Positions 26,096 through 34,746 of a DNA stretch of 64,000 bases are shown in pieces. The notes below the pieces were generated by a model, which was given only the letters and a program-made list of their open reading frames with translations, ran no database searches and had not been told where the DNA came from. The translations under genes were made by a program, and so were the position numbers. The stretch's first letter is position 1, and every line of letters starts with the position of its first letter. Source of the DNA: an uncultured Opitutia bacterium (GTDB lineage: Bacteria; Verrucomicrobiota; Verrucomicrobiia; Opitutales; Opitutaceae); assembly GCA_903862955.1 (NCBI GenBank), contig CAIPAH010000030.1, positions 124,001 to 188,000 on the forward strand. Direction: 5' to 3'.

Positions 26096-26947
26096 CTACC
26101 CGCCGTGGACTTTGCGGCGGAACTCCGAGGGCGTCGTGCCGGTGACCTGCTTGAACGCCTTCGAGAAATGAAAGACGTCGCAGAACTCCAGCTCCTCGGC
26201 CAGTTGCTTCAACGACTGGCCGCCGTGGTAGATCGCCGACTGCGCACGCTCCACGCGCTTGCGCTTTTGGAATTGGCCGGGTGACAACGCCATTCGTGCG
26301 GCGAACTGCTTGCGGAAATTCTCGTAACTCAGGCCCACCTTCTGCGCGACCTGCTGCGGCGAAAGCCAGCCGCCGGACTCCGGTGAGCCGAGCAGCCGCT
26401 GGCTTTCCTCCAGCCAAACCGCCGTGGAGATTTCGGGACCGCTGCTGTCCCGCAGCGCCACGAGCGCCGCCAGCACTTCCAGAAACCGCCCGAGGGTCCG
26501 CAACGCCGCCGCCGGGCCGTGGCCTTCGTCGGGCAAGATCGCCTCTTCCAGCCGGCGGGCCCAGAACGTCACCGGCTCGGCCCGCCAGACGGCGCGGGGC
26601 GAGTCAAGGAGCCCGCGTTTGCGCCAAAGGTCGAACTGCGGGCCGGAAAAAACGAAATACAGGTGCCGCCATTTCGTGCCCGGCTTCGCCCCATACGCGT
26701 GTGCCAGCTCCGGCGGGATCAGCACCACGTCACCCCCGGTCAGGTCGCAGCGCCGCCCGGTCGCGTCGGCATAATACCCGTCGGCCGCCAGGATGTAGAC
26801 CAGCGCATAACTTCCCAAAACACGCATGGCCTTCGGGTCGATGGCCGTATTGTTCTCCAACGCGCCCGCCAGCTGCAGCCCACCGACCGGAGTCGGCAGC
26901 GGGCTCTCCAGCCAGGTTCGGGCGCGGAACATTTCAGCTTTGGGCAT
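26096..26947 (-). CDS. AraC-family transcriptional regulator
   Basis: The 283-residue protein (start MPKAEMFRARTWL) has an N-terminal cupin-like sensing domain containing YALVYILAADGYYADATGRRCDLTGGDVVLIPPELAHAY cut into beta strands. The C-terminal AraC DNA-binding domain has its first helix-turn-helix at WLSPQQVAQKVGLSYENFR and its second at SLKQLAEELEFCDVFHFSKA, ending TGTTPSEFRRKVHGG. Such proteins usually respond to sugars. It is divergent from the PhyH-like oxygenase gene across 74 bp, and that space carries a direct repeat of the kind AraC-type activators bind. Confidence 0.92.
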   Translation of the reverse strand: MPKAEMFRARTWLESPLPTPVGGLQLAGALENNTAIDPKAMRVLGSYALVYILAADGYYADATGRRCDLTGGDVVLIPPELAHAYGAKPGTKWRHLYFVFSGPQFDLWRKRGLLDSPRAVWRAEPVTFWARRLEEAILPDEGHGPAAALRTLGRFLEVLAALVALRDSSGPEISTAVWLEESQRLLGSPESGGWLSPQQVAQKVGLSYENFRKQFAARMALSPGQFQKRKRVERAQSAIYHGGQSLKQLAEELEFCDVFHFSKAFKQVTGTTPSEFRRKVHGG

Positions 26948-26949
26948 GG

Positions 26950-26977
26950 TTTCCCATAAACTACATGAATTTTCCCA
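26950..26977. promoter_or_regulatory. Direct repeat TTTCCCA with 21-bp spacing (candidate AraC-type site)
   Basis: TTTCCCA occurs at 26950-26956 and 26971-26977, start to start 21 bp, which is two helical turns. Tandem half-sites with about this period are known for AraC-type activators. The site lies in the 74-bp divergent gap upstream of the oxygenase gene. Confidence 0.4.
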
Positions 26978-27021
26978 CTTCAACCATATTGTCCGCGCCG
27001 GACCCCGTGTATCTTCTCCCG

Positions 27022-27942
27022 ATGAGCACTGCCACCCTGCCCCAGATTTACTCCTACGGCCACGCCCTCGAGATGGACGCGGACAAGTTTGGGCTGTTGC
27101 GCGATTCCTCCGACGCCGCCACGGATTTTCCCGAGCTCCGTCGCCGGTTTGCCGCGGATGGCTACCTCTACATGAAGGGCTACCTGGACCGCGACCAGGT
27201 GCTCGACGCGCGGTCGTCCCTGACCGAGCGCCTCGCCGCCGCCGGCGCCCTCGACGAGGGTTACCCGCACATCGAGGCCATCGCGCGGAAGGATGCCGGC
27301 TACATTTTCAAGCCGGACCTCACCACGGGCAACGAGCGCGTGCAGAAACTGCTCTACTCCGGCCGGCTGACGGAGTTCTACCGCCAGTTCTACGGCGAGG
27401 AGATCCGCCACTACGATTTCACCTGGCTCCGCGCCATCGGGCCCGGCAAGGGCACCAACCCCCACTGCGACCTTCCCTACATGGGCCGCGGCACGCACAA
27501 GCACATGACCTGCTGGCTGCCCTACGGTGACGTCTCGTTCGAGCTCGGCGGCCTGATGGTCCTCGAGAACTCGTTCAAGCGGATGGATCTCCTCGAGAAC
27601 TACGTTTACCGCGACGTCGACGCCTTCTGCGAAAACAAGAACTCCGACGTGGCCAAGGTGAAGGAAGGCAAGTGGACCTTCACCGGCACGCTGTCGCACA
27701 ACCCGCCCGCTGTCCGCCAGAAGTTCGGCGGCCGCTGGCTCACGACCGAGTATCAGGCCGGCGACTTCCTCACCTTCGGCATGTTCATGGTGCACGCCTC
27801 GCTCGACAACCGCACCGAGAACCGGCTGCGCATCTCGAGCGACACCCGCTACCAGCGCGCCTCCGAGCCGATCGACGAACGCTGGATCGGCGTCAACCCC
27901 CCCGCCCACGGCCCCAACGGCAAGCGCGGCTTGATCTGCTGA
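27022..27942 (+). CDS. Phytanoyl-CoA dioxygenase (PhyH)-like oxygenase
   Basis: The 306-residue protein starts at MSTATLPQIYSYG; a longer in-frame opening overlaps the AraC gene on the other strand and is rejected. It has a double-stranded beta-helix with an HxD motif at H148-C-D150 (NPHCDLPYMG), a distal His258 (MFMVHASLDN) and Arg268/270 for 2-oxoglutarate. RFAADGYLYMKGYLD near residue 42 is the usual PhyH opening. It is expected to be an Fe(II)/2-oxoglutarate hydroxylase of a small molecule. It is divergent from an AraC regulator and is followed on the same strand by a ferritin-like di-iron protein. Confidence 0.88.
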   Translation: MSTATLPQIYSYGHALEMDADKFGLLRDSSDAATDFPELRRRFAADGYLYMKGYLDRDQVLDARSSLTERLAAAGALDEGYPHIEAIARKDAGYIFKPDLTTGNERVQKLLYSGRLTEFYRQFYGEEIRHYDFTWLRAIGPGKGTNPHCDLPYMGRGTHKHMTCWLPYGDVSFELGGLMVLENSFKRMDLLENYVYRDVDAFCENKNSDVAKVKEGKWTFTGTLSHNPPAVRQKFGGRWLTTEYQAGDFLTFGMFMVHASLDNRTENRLRISSDTRYQRASEPIDERWIGVNPPAHGPNGKRGLIC

Positions 27943-27967
27943 GTTTTTCACGGAGTAACATCCCGCA

Positions 27968-28049
27968 TGTCATTCTGAGCGTAGCGAAGAATCCACTTGG
28001 AGCCTGCTGACCAAATCGAACTGGATTCTTCGCTGCGCTCAGAATGACA
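27968..28049. repeat. Inverted repeat, TGTCATTCTGAGCG family
   Basis: TGTCATTCTGAGCGTAGCGA (from 27968) is answered by the complement ending CTGCGCTCAGAATGACA (to 28049), with the arms extending through AGAATCCA/TGGATTCT. It sits between the oxygenase and ferritin-like genes. Confidence 0.8.
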
Positions 28050-28109
28050 ACACCTGGGTCCGGAACCCATCGCCCATAACCCATCGCCCATCGCCTCCCT
28101 TCCGATTCC

Positions 28110-29429
28110 ATGCCCACTTCCGCTCCCGCCCGCCCCGCCGCCACCGCCACGAGCCGCATGGCCGCTGTCAACGAGATGACGCGCCTCCTCCGCCTGCTGT
28201 TTGAGGTCGAGCGCGAGTTCGTCCGCACCGTCCCCACGCTGATCTACCGCGTCGGCGAGCCCGAGCTGAAGTATCTCCTCTGCCAGCACGTCTGGGAATC
28301 CGCCGGCCACGCACGCTTCCTGCGCGAGCGCGGCCGCGAGCTCACGGGCTTTGGCACGACCGAGTCTGTCCGCGACAATCTCCGCAAGATTTTCAACGAA
28401 GCCGTCGGTTCAAACGCGGCCAATCCGCTCGTCGTTACCGCCGGTTTCTACGCGGTGCTGAAGCCCGCGCTGCTCGCCGCCTATCGCCACTATCTCAAGG
28501 TCACCGATCCCCTCGCCGACTGGCCGTCCAAGAAGCTCGTCGAGGAATTCATCGCCGACGAGGAGCGCCACCTCCGCGAGATCACGACCTACCTGCAGGG
28601 CGTCGACGCCCGCGAATGGCAGCTGCACCTCACGCAGGCGCTCGATGACCTCGGCGGCTGGCTCGGCCAGGAAACGCGCCTCCCGCTCGCCGCCGGCTAT
28701 GTCTGGGCCCATGCCGCCACACCGTATGCCGCCCCTGCCACCTGCAGCCGTGGCAAATATCCGCTCTGCTCGAGCGTCTTCGGTTTCGATCCGAAGGAGG
28801 ACCCGATCGTCCGCCCGTGGCTCACCGACCCGAAGACCGACGCCCGTGTCATCCGCCTGATGGTTTACGTGTGGCTGATGATGGAAATGGACGCGGTGGA
28901 CTACCTCGCGACGGTGTTTTTCGAGACGCCCGAGGCGCCCTTTGATCTGCACTACGACCTCGCGCGGCACCTCTGGGACGAATCGCGTCACAGCCAGTTC
29001 GGCTTCCGCCAGCTGCCGAAGCTCGGCGTGGACCTGATGACCGTCGAGCACTCGCTCGACCTCTACAACATCCTCATCCAGATGCCGCCGCACGAGCGGT
29101 ACGCGATGATGACGATGGAATTCGAGGCCGGCAGCTTCCCGACCAAGGCCCACGTGATGGACCGCGTGCGCGAGCTGAACGATTTCGAGGCCGACACGCT
29201 CCTCGCCTTCGACCGCAACGACGAGCAGAACCACGTCCGCTACGGCCACCGCTGGCTGGCCGAGATGATGGCGCTGTTCGGGGAAAAACGCCCGGTGGAG
29301 GAATTCGTCAAGGCCACACAGGAAAAATTCAAGGAGTACGCCGTCAAGTTTGGCGGCAAGCAGCCGCACACCCTACCCGCCAGCAAGCGCCTGACCGGTG
29401 AGAAGCTCCTGAAGCTGGCCGGGGTTTGA
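28110..29429 (+). CDS. Ferritin-like di-iron protein with two helical halves
   Basis: This 439-residue, all-helical protein appears to contain two ferritin-like bundles. The C-terminal half has a full di-iron ligand pattern: E259 (LMMEMD), E291xxH294 (DESRHSQFG), E337 or E339 (MEFEAG) and E372xxH375 (DEQNHVRYG). The N-terminal half has E33/E35, E63xxxH67 (WESAGHARF) and E151xxH154 (DEERHLRE), so its first site has unusual spacing. Between them lies a Cys-containing linker (ATCSRGKYPLCSSVFG). It is probably a cytosolic oxidase or oxygenase of unknown substrate. The gene follows the PhyH-like oxygenase gene on the same strand. Confidence 0.8.
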   Translation: MPTSAPARPAATATSRMAAVNEMTRLLRLLFEVEREFVRTVPTLIYRVGEPELKYLLCQHVWESAGHARFLRERGRELTGFGTTESVRDNLRKIFNEAVGSNAANPLVVTAGFYAVLKPALLAAYRHYLKVTDPLADWPSKKLVEEFIADEERHLREITTYLQGVDAREWQLHLTQALDDLGGWLGQETRLPLAAGYVWAHAATPYAAPATCSRGKYPLCSSVFGFDPKEDPIVRPWLTDPKTDARVIRLMVYVWLMMEMDAVDYLATVFFETPEAPFDLHYDLARHLWDESRHSQFGFRQLPKLGVDLMTVEHSLDLYNILIQMPPHERYAMMTMEFEAGSFPTKAHVMDRVRELNDFEADTLLAFDRNDEQNHVRYGHRWLAEMMALFGEKRPVEEFVKATQEKFKEYAVKFGGKQPHTLPASKRLTGEKLLKLAGV

Positions 29430-29430
29430 G

Positions 29431-29550
29431 TGGCTGCGGCTTCCAGCCGCAGATGTAGGGCGGGGTCGCTGACCCCGCCGAACCGATAGCCTGCGAATGG
29501 GCCCGTTTGGCGGACAGACGTCACGGCGGGGTCAGCGACCCCGCCCTACA
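29431..29550. repeat. Composite hairpin repeats, GTAGGGCGGGG family
   Basis: A small hairpin (CTGCGGCT/AGCCGCAG, 29435-29453) is followed by a perfect 25-bp inverted pair at 29456-29480 and 29526-29550, each beginning GTAGGGCGGGGTC at its outer end. Each arm folds by itself (GGCGGGGTC/GACCCCGCC). It fills the gap before the symporter gene. Confidence 0.85.
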
Positions 29551-29618
29551 AATACCCCTGAATGTTCGGCCCGTCACCGCTTGTCAGCGCGGTGGCCCTG
29601 CTTCTTTCTGGTCGCCGC

Positions 29619-31745
29619 ATGTTCTCCTCGTTGCTGCGCCGCGCCGCGCTCGCCTGTTGCCTGCCGCTCGCCGCGCACGCCAACAGTCTGGTGTCGGTGC
29701 AGACGACCGAGGTCACACCGGCTGAGGCTGCCGAAGCCAAACGCGCTGCCGGGACTCACACATTTACTTTGGAAGGCAAAACCTTTCCCGCAGGTGTCGA
29801 CCTCACCGGGCAGAAACTCCCTGGTCTAGATCCCTCGTTCGAACCTATTACAGCTGCCGAACAAGATGGCGCACTGTACCTGCTGGCAACGGATTCAAAG
29901 AAAAAGGAAGTCTTGCTGCGATATACCGCCAAGGGCGGCTGGGAACGACGCGCTATGTATCGGTATGGCTTGGAGTCAGCGGTTCAACCGGTAGGCCAAT
30001 CCCATCTGCTCTTTGTTTCGCTGAGCGTTGATAGCGGCGGCTGCGAACAAATCGTCGCGTACCACACTATCACTGACACTTGGGCCCCCATGGGTAGCGG
30101 GTGGGGTTTGTCCGTCCCGTGGATAGAAACCGTTCCCACCAAGAATGGGTTTATCGTAACCACCTTTGCCACAGATACCCCGGGTGTGGCTAAAGGGTAC
30201 CACTATACCCGCGCAGAACTCGTCTCCTCCAAACGCAGCCTCCGGTTCATCGATTACGCCGTCATCGCCGCCTACCTCTGCGTCGTCGCCGGCATCGGGA
30301 TCTATTTCTACATCACCGGCAAGAAGGACCCCGCCAACTTCTTCGTCGCGGGCCGCCGCATCCCGTGGTGGGCCGCCGGCCTTTCGCTCTACGCCACCGG
30401 CACGAGCGCGATCAGCTACCTCGCCATTCCCGCCAAGTCCTACGCGACCAACTGGCTCTACCTCGCGCAAAACATCATCACGTTCGTCGGCTCGATCTAC
30501 GTCGCGTTCGCGATCGTGCCGCTCGTCCGCCGGCTGAACCTCATCTCGGTCTACCAATACCTCGAGATGCGTTTCCATCCGACCGTCCGCATGATGGCCT
30601 CGCTGATCTGCATCGTGCAGCACCTCGCCGGCCGCATGAGCGTCGTCCTGCTCCTGCCCGCCCTCGCCCTGTCCGCCGTCACCGGGATTGGCCTGACCAC
30701 GACTGTCCTCGTCATGGGCGTCATCACGACGCTCTACACCTTCCTCGGCGGCATGAAGGCCGTCATCTGGACCGACGTGCTCCAGGTTTTCGTCATGATC
30801 GGCGGTGCGATCTTCGCGATGACGTGGATGATCCACGGCGCCGGCGGACTCAGCTCGGTCGTGCACACCGCGCTCGCCGACCACAAGACCCACCTCTTCG
30901 ACTGGAGCTTCGACTTCTCGATCCCGAACGTCTGGACCTATCTCCTGCTGCTCGTCGTCGGCACGCTCACCTGGCCGCAGGACCAGGTCATGACGCAGCG
31001 CGTGCTCTCAACGAAGGACGACAACGCCGCGCGCAGCTCGTTGCTCATGCTCACGGCCATCGCGCTGCCGGGCACCTTCATGTTCTTCAGCCTCGGGACC
31101 GTGCTCTACGCCTACTACAAGGCCCACCCGGCCAACCTCAATCCGCTGCTCACCACCGACCAGATCTTCCCGCAGTTCATCGCGTCCGACCTGCCGTCCG
31201 GGGTCACCGGCCTGATCATCGCGGGCATCTTCGCCGCGTCGATGGCTACGCTCAGCTCCAACATCAACTCCATCGCCACGCTCGTGTCCGTGGATTTCTA
31301 CGAGCGCTACGCGAAACACCCCTCGCCGACCAAGAGCGTGCGCCTCGCCGAGTGGACCACGCTGCTCACCGGCGCGATCGGCACCGGCCTCGCGCTCTAT
31401 CTCTCGACCCTCGATATCCGTTCGCTCTGGGACAAGTTCATCGAGCTGATGGCCCTGCTCGGCGGCGGTTTTTCCGGCATCTACGCGCTGGGCATGTTCA
31501 CCCGGCGCGCGAACTGGCAGGGCTGCGTCATCGGCATTGTCGCCAGCATCGTGATGACGGTCGCGGCCAAATACGGCACGTCGCTGCACGTGCTGATGTA
31601 TGCGGTGGTCTCCATCAGCGCTTGCATGGTGTTCGGCTACCTCGGCAGCCTGTTCTTTCCCGCTCCCACCCAGTCCCTCCGTGGCCTGACGATCTTCGAC
31701 CAGTTCAAGACCCCCATCGATCCCGCCCAAGTCCGGGGCCACTAA
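29619..31745 (+). CDS. Sodium/solute symporter with partial kelch-like N-terminal domain
   Basis: From MFSSLLRRAALACCLPLAAHA, which acts as a signal sequence, the protein has 708 residues (an in-frame ATG at 29562 is possible). Residues ~40-205 contain kelch-like repeats (GCEQIVAYHTITDTWAPMGS, GFIVTTFATDT). Then comes a full SSS-type transporter with about 13 membrane helices: FIDYAVIAAYL, PANFFVAGRRIPWW, YLEMRFHPTVRMMASL, FLGGMKAVIWTDVLQ, FAASMATLSSNINSIAT. Relatives couple Na+ to sugar or sialic-acid uptake, and some carry a full kelch propeller; here it is shorter. Codon use in the kelch part is visibly less GC-rich. A Gfo/Idh/MocA gene starts 8 bp downstream. Confidence 0.87.
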   Translation: MFSSLLRRAALACCLPLAAHANSLVSVQTTEVTPAEAAEAKRAAGTHTFTLEGKTFPAGVDLTGQKLPGLDPSFEPITAAEQDGALYLLATDSKKKEVLLRYTAKGGWERRAMYRYGLESAVQPVGQSHLLFVSLSVDSGGCEQIVAYHTITDTWAPMGSGWGLSVPWIETVPTKNGFIVTTFATDTPGVAKGYHYTRAELVSSKRSLRFIDYAVIAAYLCVVAGIGIYFYITGKKDPANFFVAGRRIPWWAAGLSLYATGTSAISYLAIPAKSYATNWLYLAQNIITFVGSIYVAFAIVPLVRRLNLISVYQYLEMRFHPTVRMMASLICIVQHLAGRMSVVLLLPALALSAVTGIGLTTTVLVMGVITTLYTFLGGMKAVIWTDVLQVFVMIGGAIFAMTWMIHGAGGLSSVVHTALADHKTHLFDWSFDFSIPNVWTYLLLLVVGTLTWPQDQVMTQRVLSTKDDNAARSSLLMLTAIALPGTFMFFSLGTVLYAYYKAHPANLNPLLTTDQIFPQFIASDLPSGVTGLIIAGIFAASMATLSSNINSIATLVSVDFYERYAKHPSPTKSVRLAEWTTLLTGAIGTGLALYLSTLDIRSLWDKFIELMALLGGGFSGIYALGMFTRRANWQGCVIGIVASIVMTVAAKYGTSLHVLMYAVVSISACMVFGYLGSLFFPAPTQSLRGLTIFDQFKTPIDPAQVRGH

Positions 31746-31752
31746 TTCCACC

Positions 31753-32850
31753 ATGAAAACTCCCTACCGCGTCGTCCTCGTCGGCACCGGTGGCATCGGC
31801 GACGCCCACGTGCGCGCCGTCGCCGCTCTGCCCGGCCGCGTGCAACTCGTCGCCGCCTGCGACATCGATGCCAAGCGCGCGCAGGAGTTCTGCACGCGCC
31901 ACGGCATCCCCACGGCGCACACGGACTACGCCGCGATGCTCAAGGCCGAGCGCCCCGACATCGTGCTCATCGCCGCGCCGCCCGCGCTGCACGCCAACAT
32001 GAGCATCGCCGCCATGGAGGCCGGTGCGTGGGTGTTGTGCGAAAAGCCCCTCTGCGCCTCGCTCGCCGAGCTCGACCGCATCCAGGCCGCCGAGAAAAAG
32101 ACCGGCAAGTTCACCGCCAGCATCTTCCAGATGCGGTTCGCCTCGTCGAACACGCACGTCCGCTCCCTGCTCGCCGCGGGAAAATTCGGTCGCCCGCTGC
32201 TCGCGATCTGCCACACGCTGTGGTTCCGCGACGCCGCGTATTACGCCGTGCCGTGGCGCGGCAAATGGGCCACGGAATTCGGCGGCCCCACCACCAGCCA
32301 GGGCATCCACACCATGGACCACCTGCTGCATCTCCTCGGCGACTGGGCCGAGGTCCGCGCGGTGATCGACAACCTCTACCACCAGATCGAGGTCGAGGAC
32401 CTCTCGATGGCCCACGTAAAGTTCGCCAACGGCGCCCGCGCCTCAATCGTCAACAGCACCGTCTGCCCGCGCCAGGAAACTTACCTCCGCCTCGACTGCG
32501 AGCGCGCCACCGTCGAGCTCACCCACCTCTACGCCTACCAGAAGGAAAACTGGAAGCTCACGCCGGCCGACCCCGTCGCCGATGCCGCCCTCGTGACGGC
32601 GTGGAACGCCTTCCCGCCCGACGTCGGCTCCACGCATGCCGCCCAGCTCGAGAATTTCGTCGCGTGCATGGACGCCCACACTGCGCCCGCCACCGGCGGA
32701 GCCGTCGCCCGCGGCACGATCGAGTTCCTCACCGCGATCTACAAGTCCGCCTTCACCGGTGCCCCCGTCACGCGCGGCTCGATCCTGCCCGGCGACCCGT
32801 TCTATTCCGCCCTGCACGGCGGGATGGCGTCGCGACGCATGACCCAGTAA
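31753..32850 (+). CDS. Gfo/Idh/MocA-family oxidoreductase
   Basis: The 365-residue protein has an N-terminal Rossmann fold with VLVGTGGIGDAHVRAV (residues 8-23), the catalytic-lysine signature CEKPLCASLAEL near 96-107 and a C-terminal alpha/beta domain with GGPTTSQGIHTMDHLLHLLGDW. Members oxidise or reduce sugars, inositols or their derivatives with NAD(P). The gene begins 8 bp after the symporter stop, so it probably acts on the imported substrate. It is cytosolic. The substrate is unknown. Confidence 0.9.
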   Translation: MKTPYRVVLVGTGGIGDAHVRAVAALPGRVQLVAACDIDAKRAQEFCTRHGIPTAHTDYAAMLKAERPDIVLIAAPPALHANMSIAAMEAGAWVLCEKPLCASLAELDRIQAAEKKTGKFTASIFQMRFASSNTHVRSLLAAGKFGRPLLAICHTLWFRDAAYYAVPWRGKWATEFGGPTTSQGIHTMDHLLHLLGDWAEVRAVIDNLYHQIEVEDLSMAHVKFANGARASIVNSTVCPRQETYLRLDCERATVELTHLYAYQKENWKLTPADPVADAALVTAWNAFPPDVGSTHAAQLENFVACMDAHTAPATGGAVARGTIEFLTAIYKSAFTGAPVTRGSILPGDPFYSALHGGMASRRMTQ

Positions 32851-32896
32851 AAACTTGCCATGCAGCGCGCGCTGGGTGCGTTGCTGCCCGCACGCG

Positions 32897-34657
32897 ATGC
32901 CGACGTCCCATACGCCTCTCGAACAGAAAAACCTGATCAGCTACCTCTGGGCGGCGCGCCGCCGCTTTCGCGGGGGTCTCGGCATCACGCTGCTGCGCAG
33001 CCTGGCGGCCGCGCCTTGTACGCTTCTGATCCAGCGGATTGTCGATAAGCCGCTTCACAACAATGATATCCGCGGGGTTATCAATTATAGCCTGATCTTC
33101 TTCGTCTGCCTGCTGTTCCACTATGGCTTCTCGGTCTGGGGCGCCCGCTCTCTCGCCAAGACGACCACCGGCCTGATGGTCGAGATGCGCAGCCGCATCT
33201 TCTTCCGCCTGCAGTTCCTCAGCTTCAGCTACCTCGACGGGCAGAAGACCGGCCGGTTGCTCTCCAAGTATGCCTTCGACACCCAAAAGGTGGAGGGTCT
33301 CGTCTACACGGTCCTCAACCAGCTCCTGCCCAACCTTTTAATGGGCATCTGCATCCTCTGCATCCTTGCCTGGATGAACTGGTTCCTGCTCCTCGTGCTG
33401 CTGCTGGCCATCCCGATTTACGCCACGGCCAAGTTCATGTTCTTCCGCCACATCAAGCGGACCAACAACGAAAACCGCCTCGCCCAGGAAAAACTCACCG
33501 GCACCGCCTCCGAATACATCTCCGCCCTCCGCCTCGTGCGCAGCTTCGGCGAGGAGGCCCAGGCCGAGCGCGAACTCGACCGCAGCAGCGAGTCCTTCGC
33601 CCGCAGCCGCGTCGCCCAATCCTACGTCAACGCCCTCTTCGGCACCTACGTCTACGTCGGCATGCAGCTGCTCTCGCTCATCGTCATCGCCGGCGGCTCC
33701 ATCCTCGCCATCCAGGGCAAGCTCACCATCGGCACCCTCTTCGCCTTCCTCGCCGGCTTCGGCTACATCCTCACGCCCGTCCACATGTTCATCGGCATGA
33801 GCGAGCCCTACTTCGCCGCGCAGGAGGGCTACAACAGCATCAAGGAGCTCATCGATTCCCGCTACGTCGAGCTCTGGAACGGCACGCGCCGCGAGGACCG
33901 GCTCCGCGGCGACATCGTTTACGAGAACGTGTCCTTCTTTTACCCGTCCGCGCCCGACAAGATCGTCATCAAGAACCTCAACCTGACCATCAAGCCCGGC
34001 GAGCACGTCGCCTTCGTCGGCCCGTCCGGTTCCGGCAAGAGCACCCTCGCGAACCTGCTGCTCGGGCTCTACGCGCCCACGAGCGGACGCATCCTCATCG
34101 ACGGCGTGCCGCAGTCCGAATGGGACATGCGCTGGGTCCGCCGCCAGATGGCCGTCGTCATGCAGGAAAGCATCCTCCTGTCCGGCTCCGTCGGGGAAAA
34201 CATCCGCTTCGCCAAGCCCGACGCCACCGACGCCGAGATCCGCGCCGCCGCGAAGATGGCCAACGCCGAGGAGTTCATCGTCAAGATGCCCGAGGGTTTC
34301 AAAACCCCCGTCGGCGAACGCGGCGTGTCCCTCTCCGGCGGCCAGCGGCAGCGCATCGCCATCGCCCGCTCCGTCCTCCGCAATCCGCCCGTGCTCATCC
34401 TCGACGAAGCCACGTCCGCCCTCGATTACGAGAGCGAGCGCCTCATCCAGGAGGCGTTGGAACGCCTCTCCAAGGGCCGCACCGTGATCACGATCGCCCA
34501 CCGTCTCAGCACGATCAAGAACGCCGACCGCATCATCGTGCTGCACAACGGCATCATCGTCGAGCAGGGCGGCTACCGCGAGCTGGTCCAGCGCGGCGGC
34601 GTGTTCGCCGGCCTCATTTCCGCCCAGTCCGACTCCGAGGAATTCCTGAAAACCTGA
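32897..34657 (+). CDS. ABC exporter, fused membrane and ATPase domains (MsbA-like)
   Basis: The product has 586 residues from MPTSHTPLEQKNL, chosen because the upstream start adds only a short non-conserved leader. Six membrane helices (residues ~25-310) precede an ATPase domain with Walker A GPSGSGKST, ABC signature LSGGQRQR, Walker B VLILDEATSALD and the H-loop AHRLSTI. It works as a homodimer that moves lipids, lipid-linked glycans or small molecules out of the inner leaflet. The 46-bp gap and same strand allow co-transcription with the oxidoreductase gene, but no functional link is obvious. Confidence 0.92.
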   Translation: MPTSHTPLEQKNLISYLWAARRRFRGGLGITLLRSLAAAPCTLLIQRIVDKPLHNNDIRGVINYSLIFFVCLLFHYGFSVWGARSLAKTTTGLMVEMRSRIFFRLQFLSFSYLDGQKTGRLLSKYAFDTQKVEGLVYTVLNQLLPNLLMGICILCILAWMNWFLLLVLLLAIPIYATAKFMFFRHIKRTNNENRLAQEKLTGTASEYISALRLVRSFGEEAQAERELDRSSESFARSRVAQSYVNALFGTYVYVGMQLLSLIVIAGGSILAIQGKLTIGTLFAFLAGFGYILTPVHMFIGMSEPYFAAQEGYNSIKELIDSRYVELWNGTRREDRLRGDIVYENVSFFYPSAPDKIVIKNLNLTIKPGEHVAFVGPSGSGKSTLANLLLGLYAPTSGRILIDGVPQSEWDMRWVRRQMAVVMQESILLSGSVGENIRFAKPDATDAEIRAAAKMANAEEFIVKMPEGFKTPVGERGVSLSGGQRQRIAIARSVLRNPPVLILDEATSALDYESERLIQEALERLSKGRTVITIAHRLSTIKNADRIIVLHNGIIVEQGGYRELVQRGGVFAGLISAQSDSEEFLKT

Positions 34658-34746
34658 TTTTGACTGCGGCCCAGTCGCATGGCACCGATTTGAGGGACCG
34701 GGGTCACACTCCCCCGATCCCGCTTTTCCCGACCTCACTTCCCCCA

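Noticed and set aside
26281-27021. A 247-residue N-terminal extension of the PhyH-like protein.
   Set aside because: It is antisense to the AraC regulator and Pro/Arg-rich; the ATG at 27022 fits the family start.
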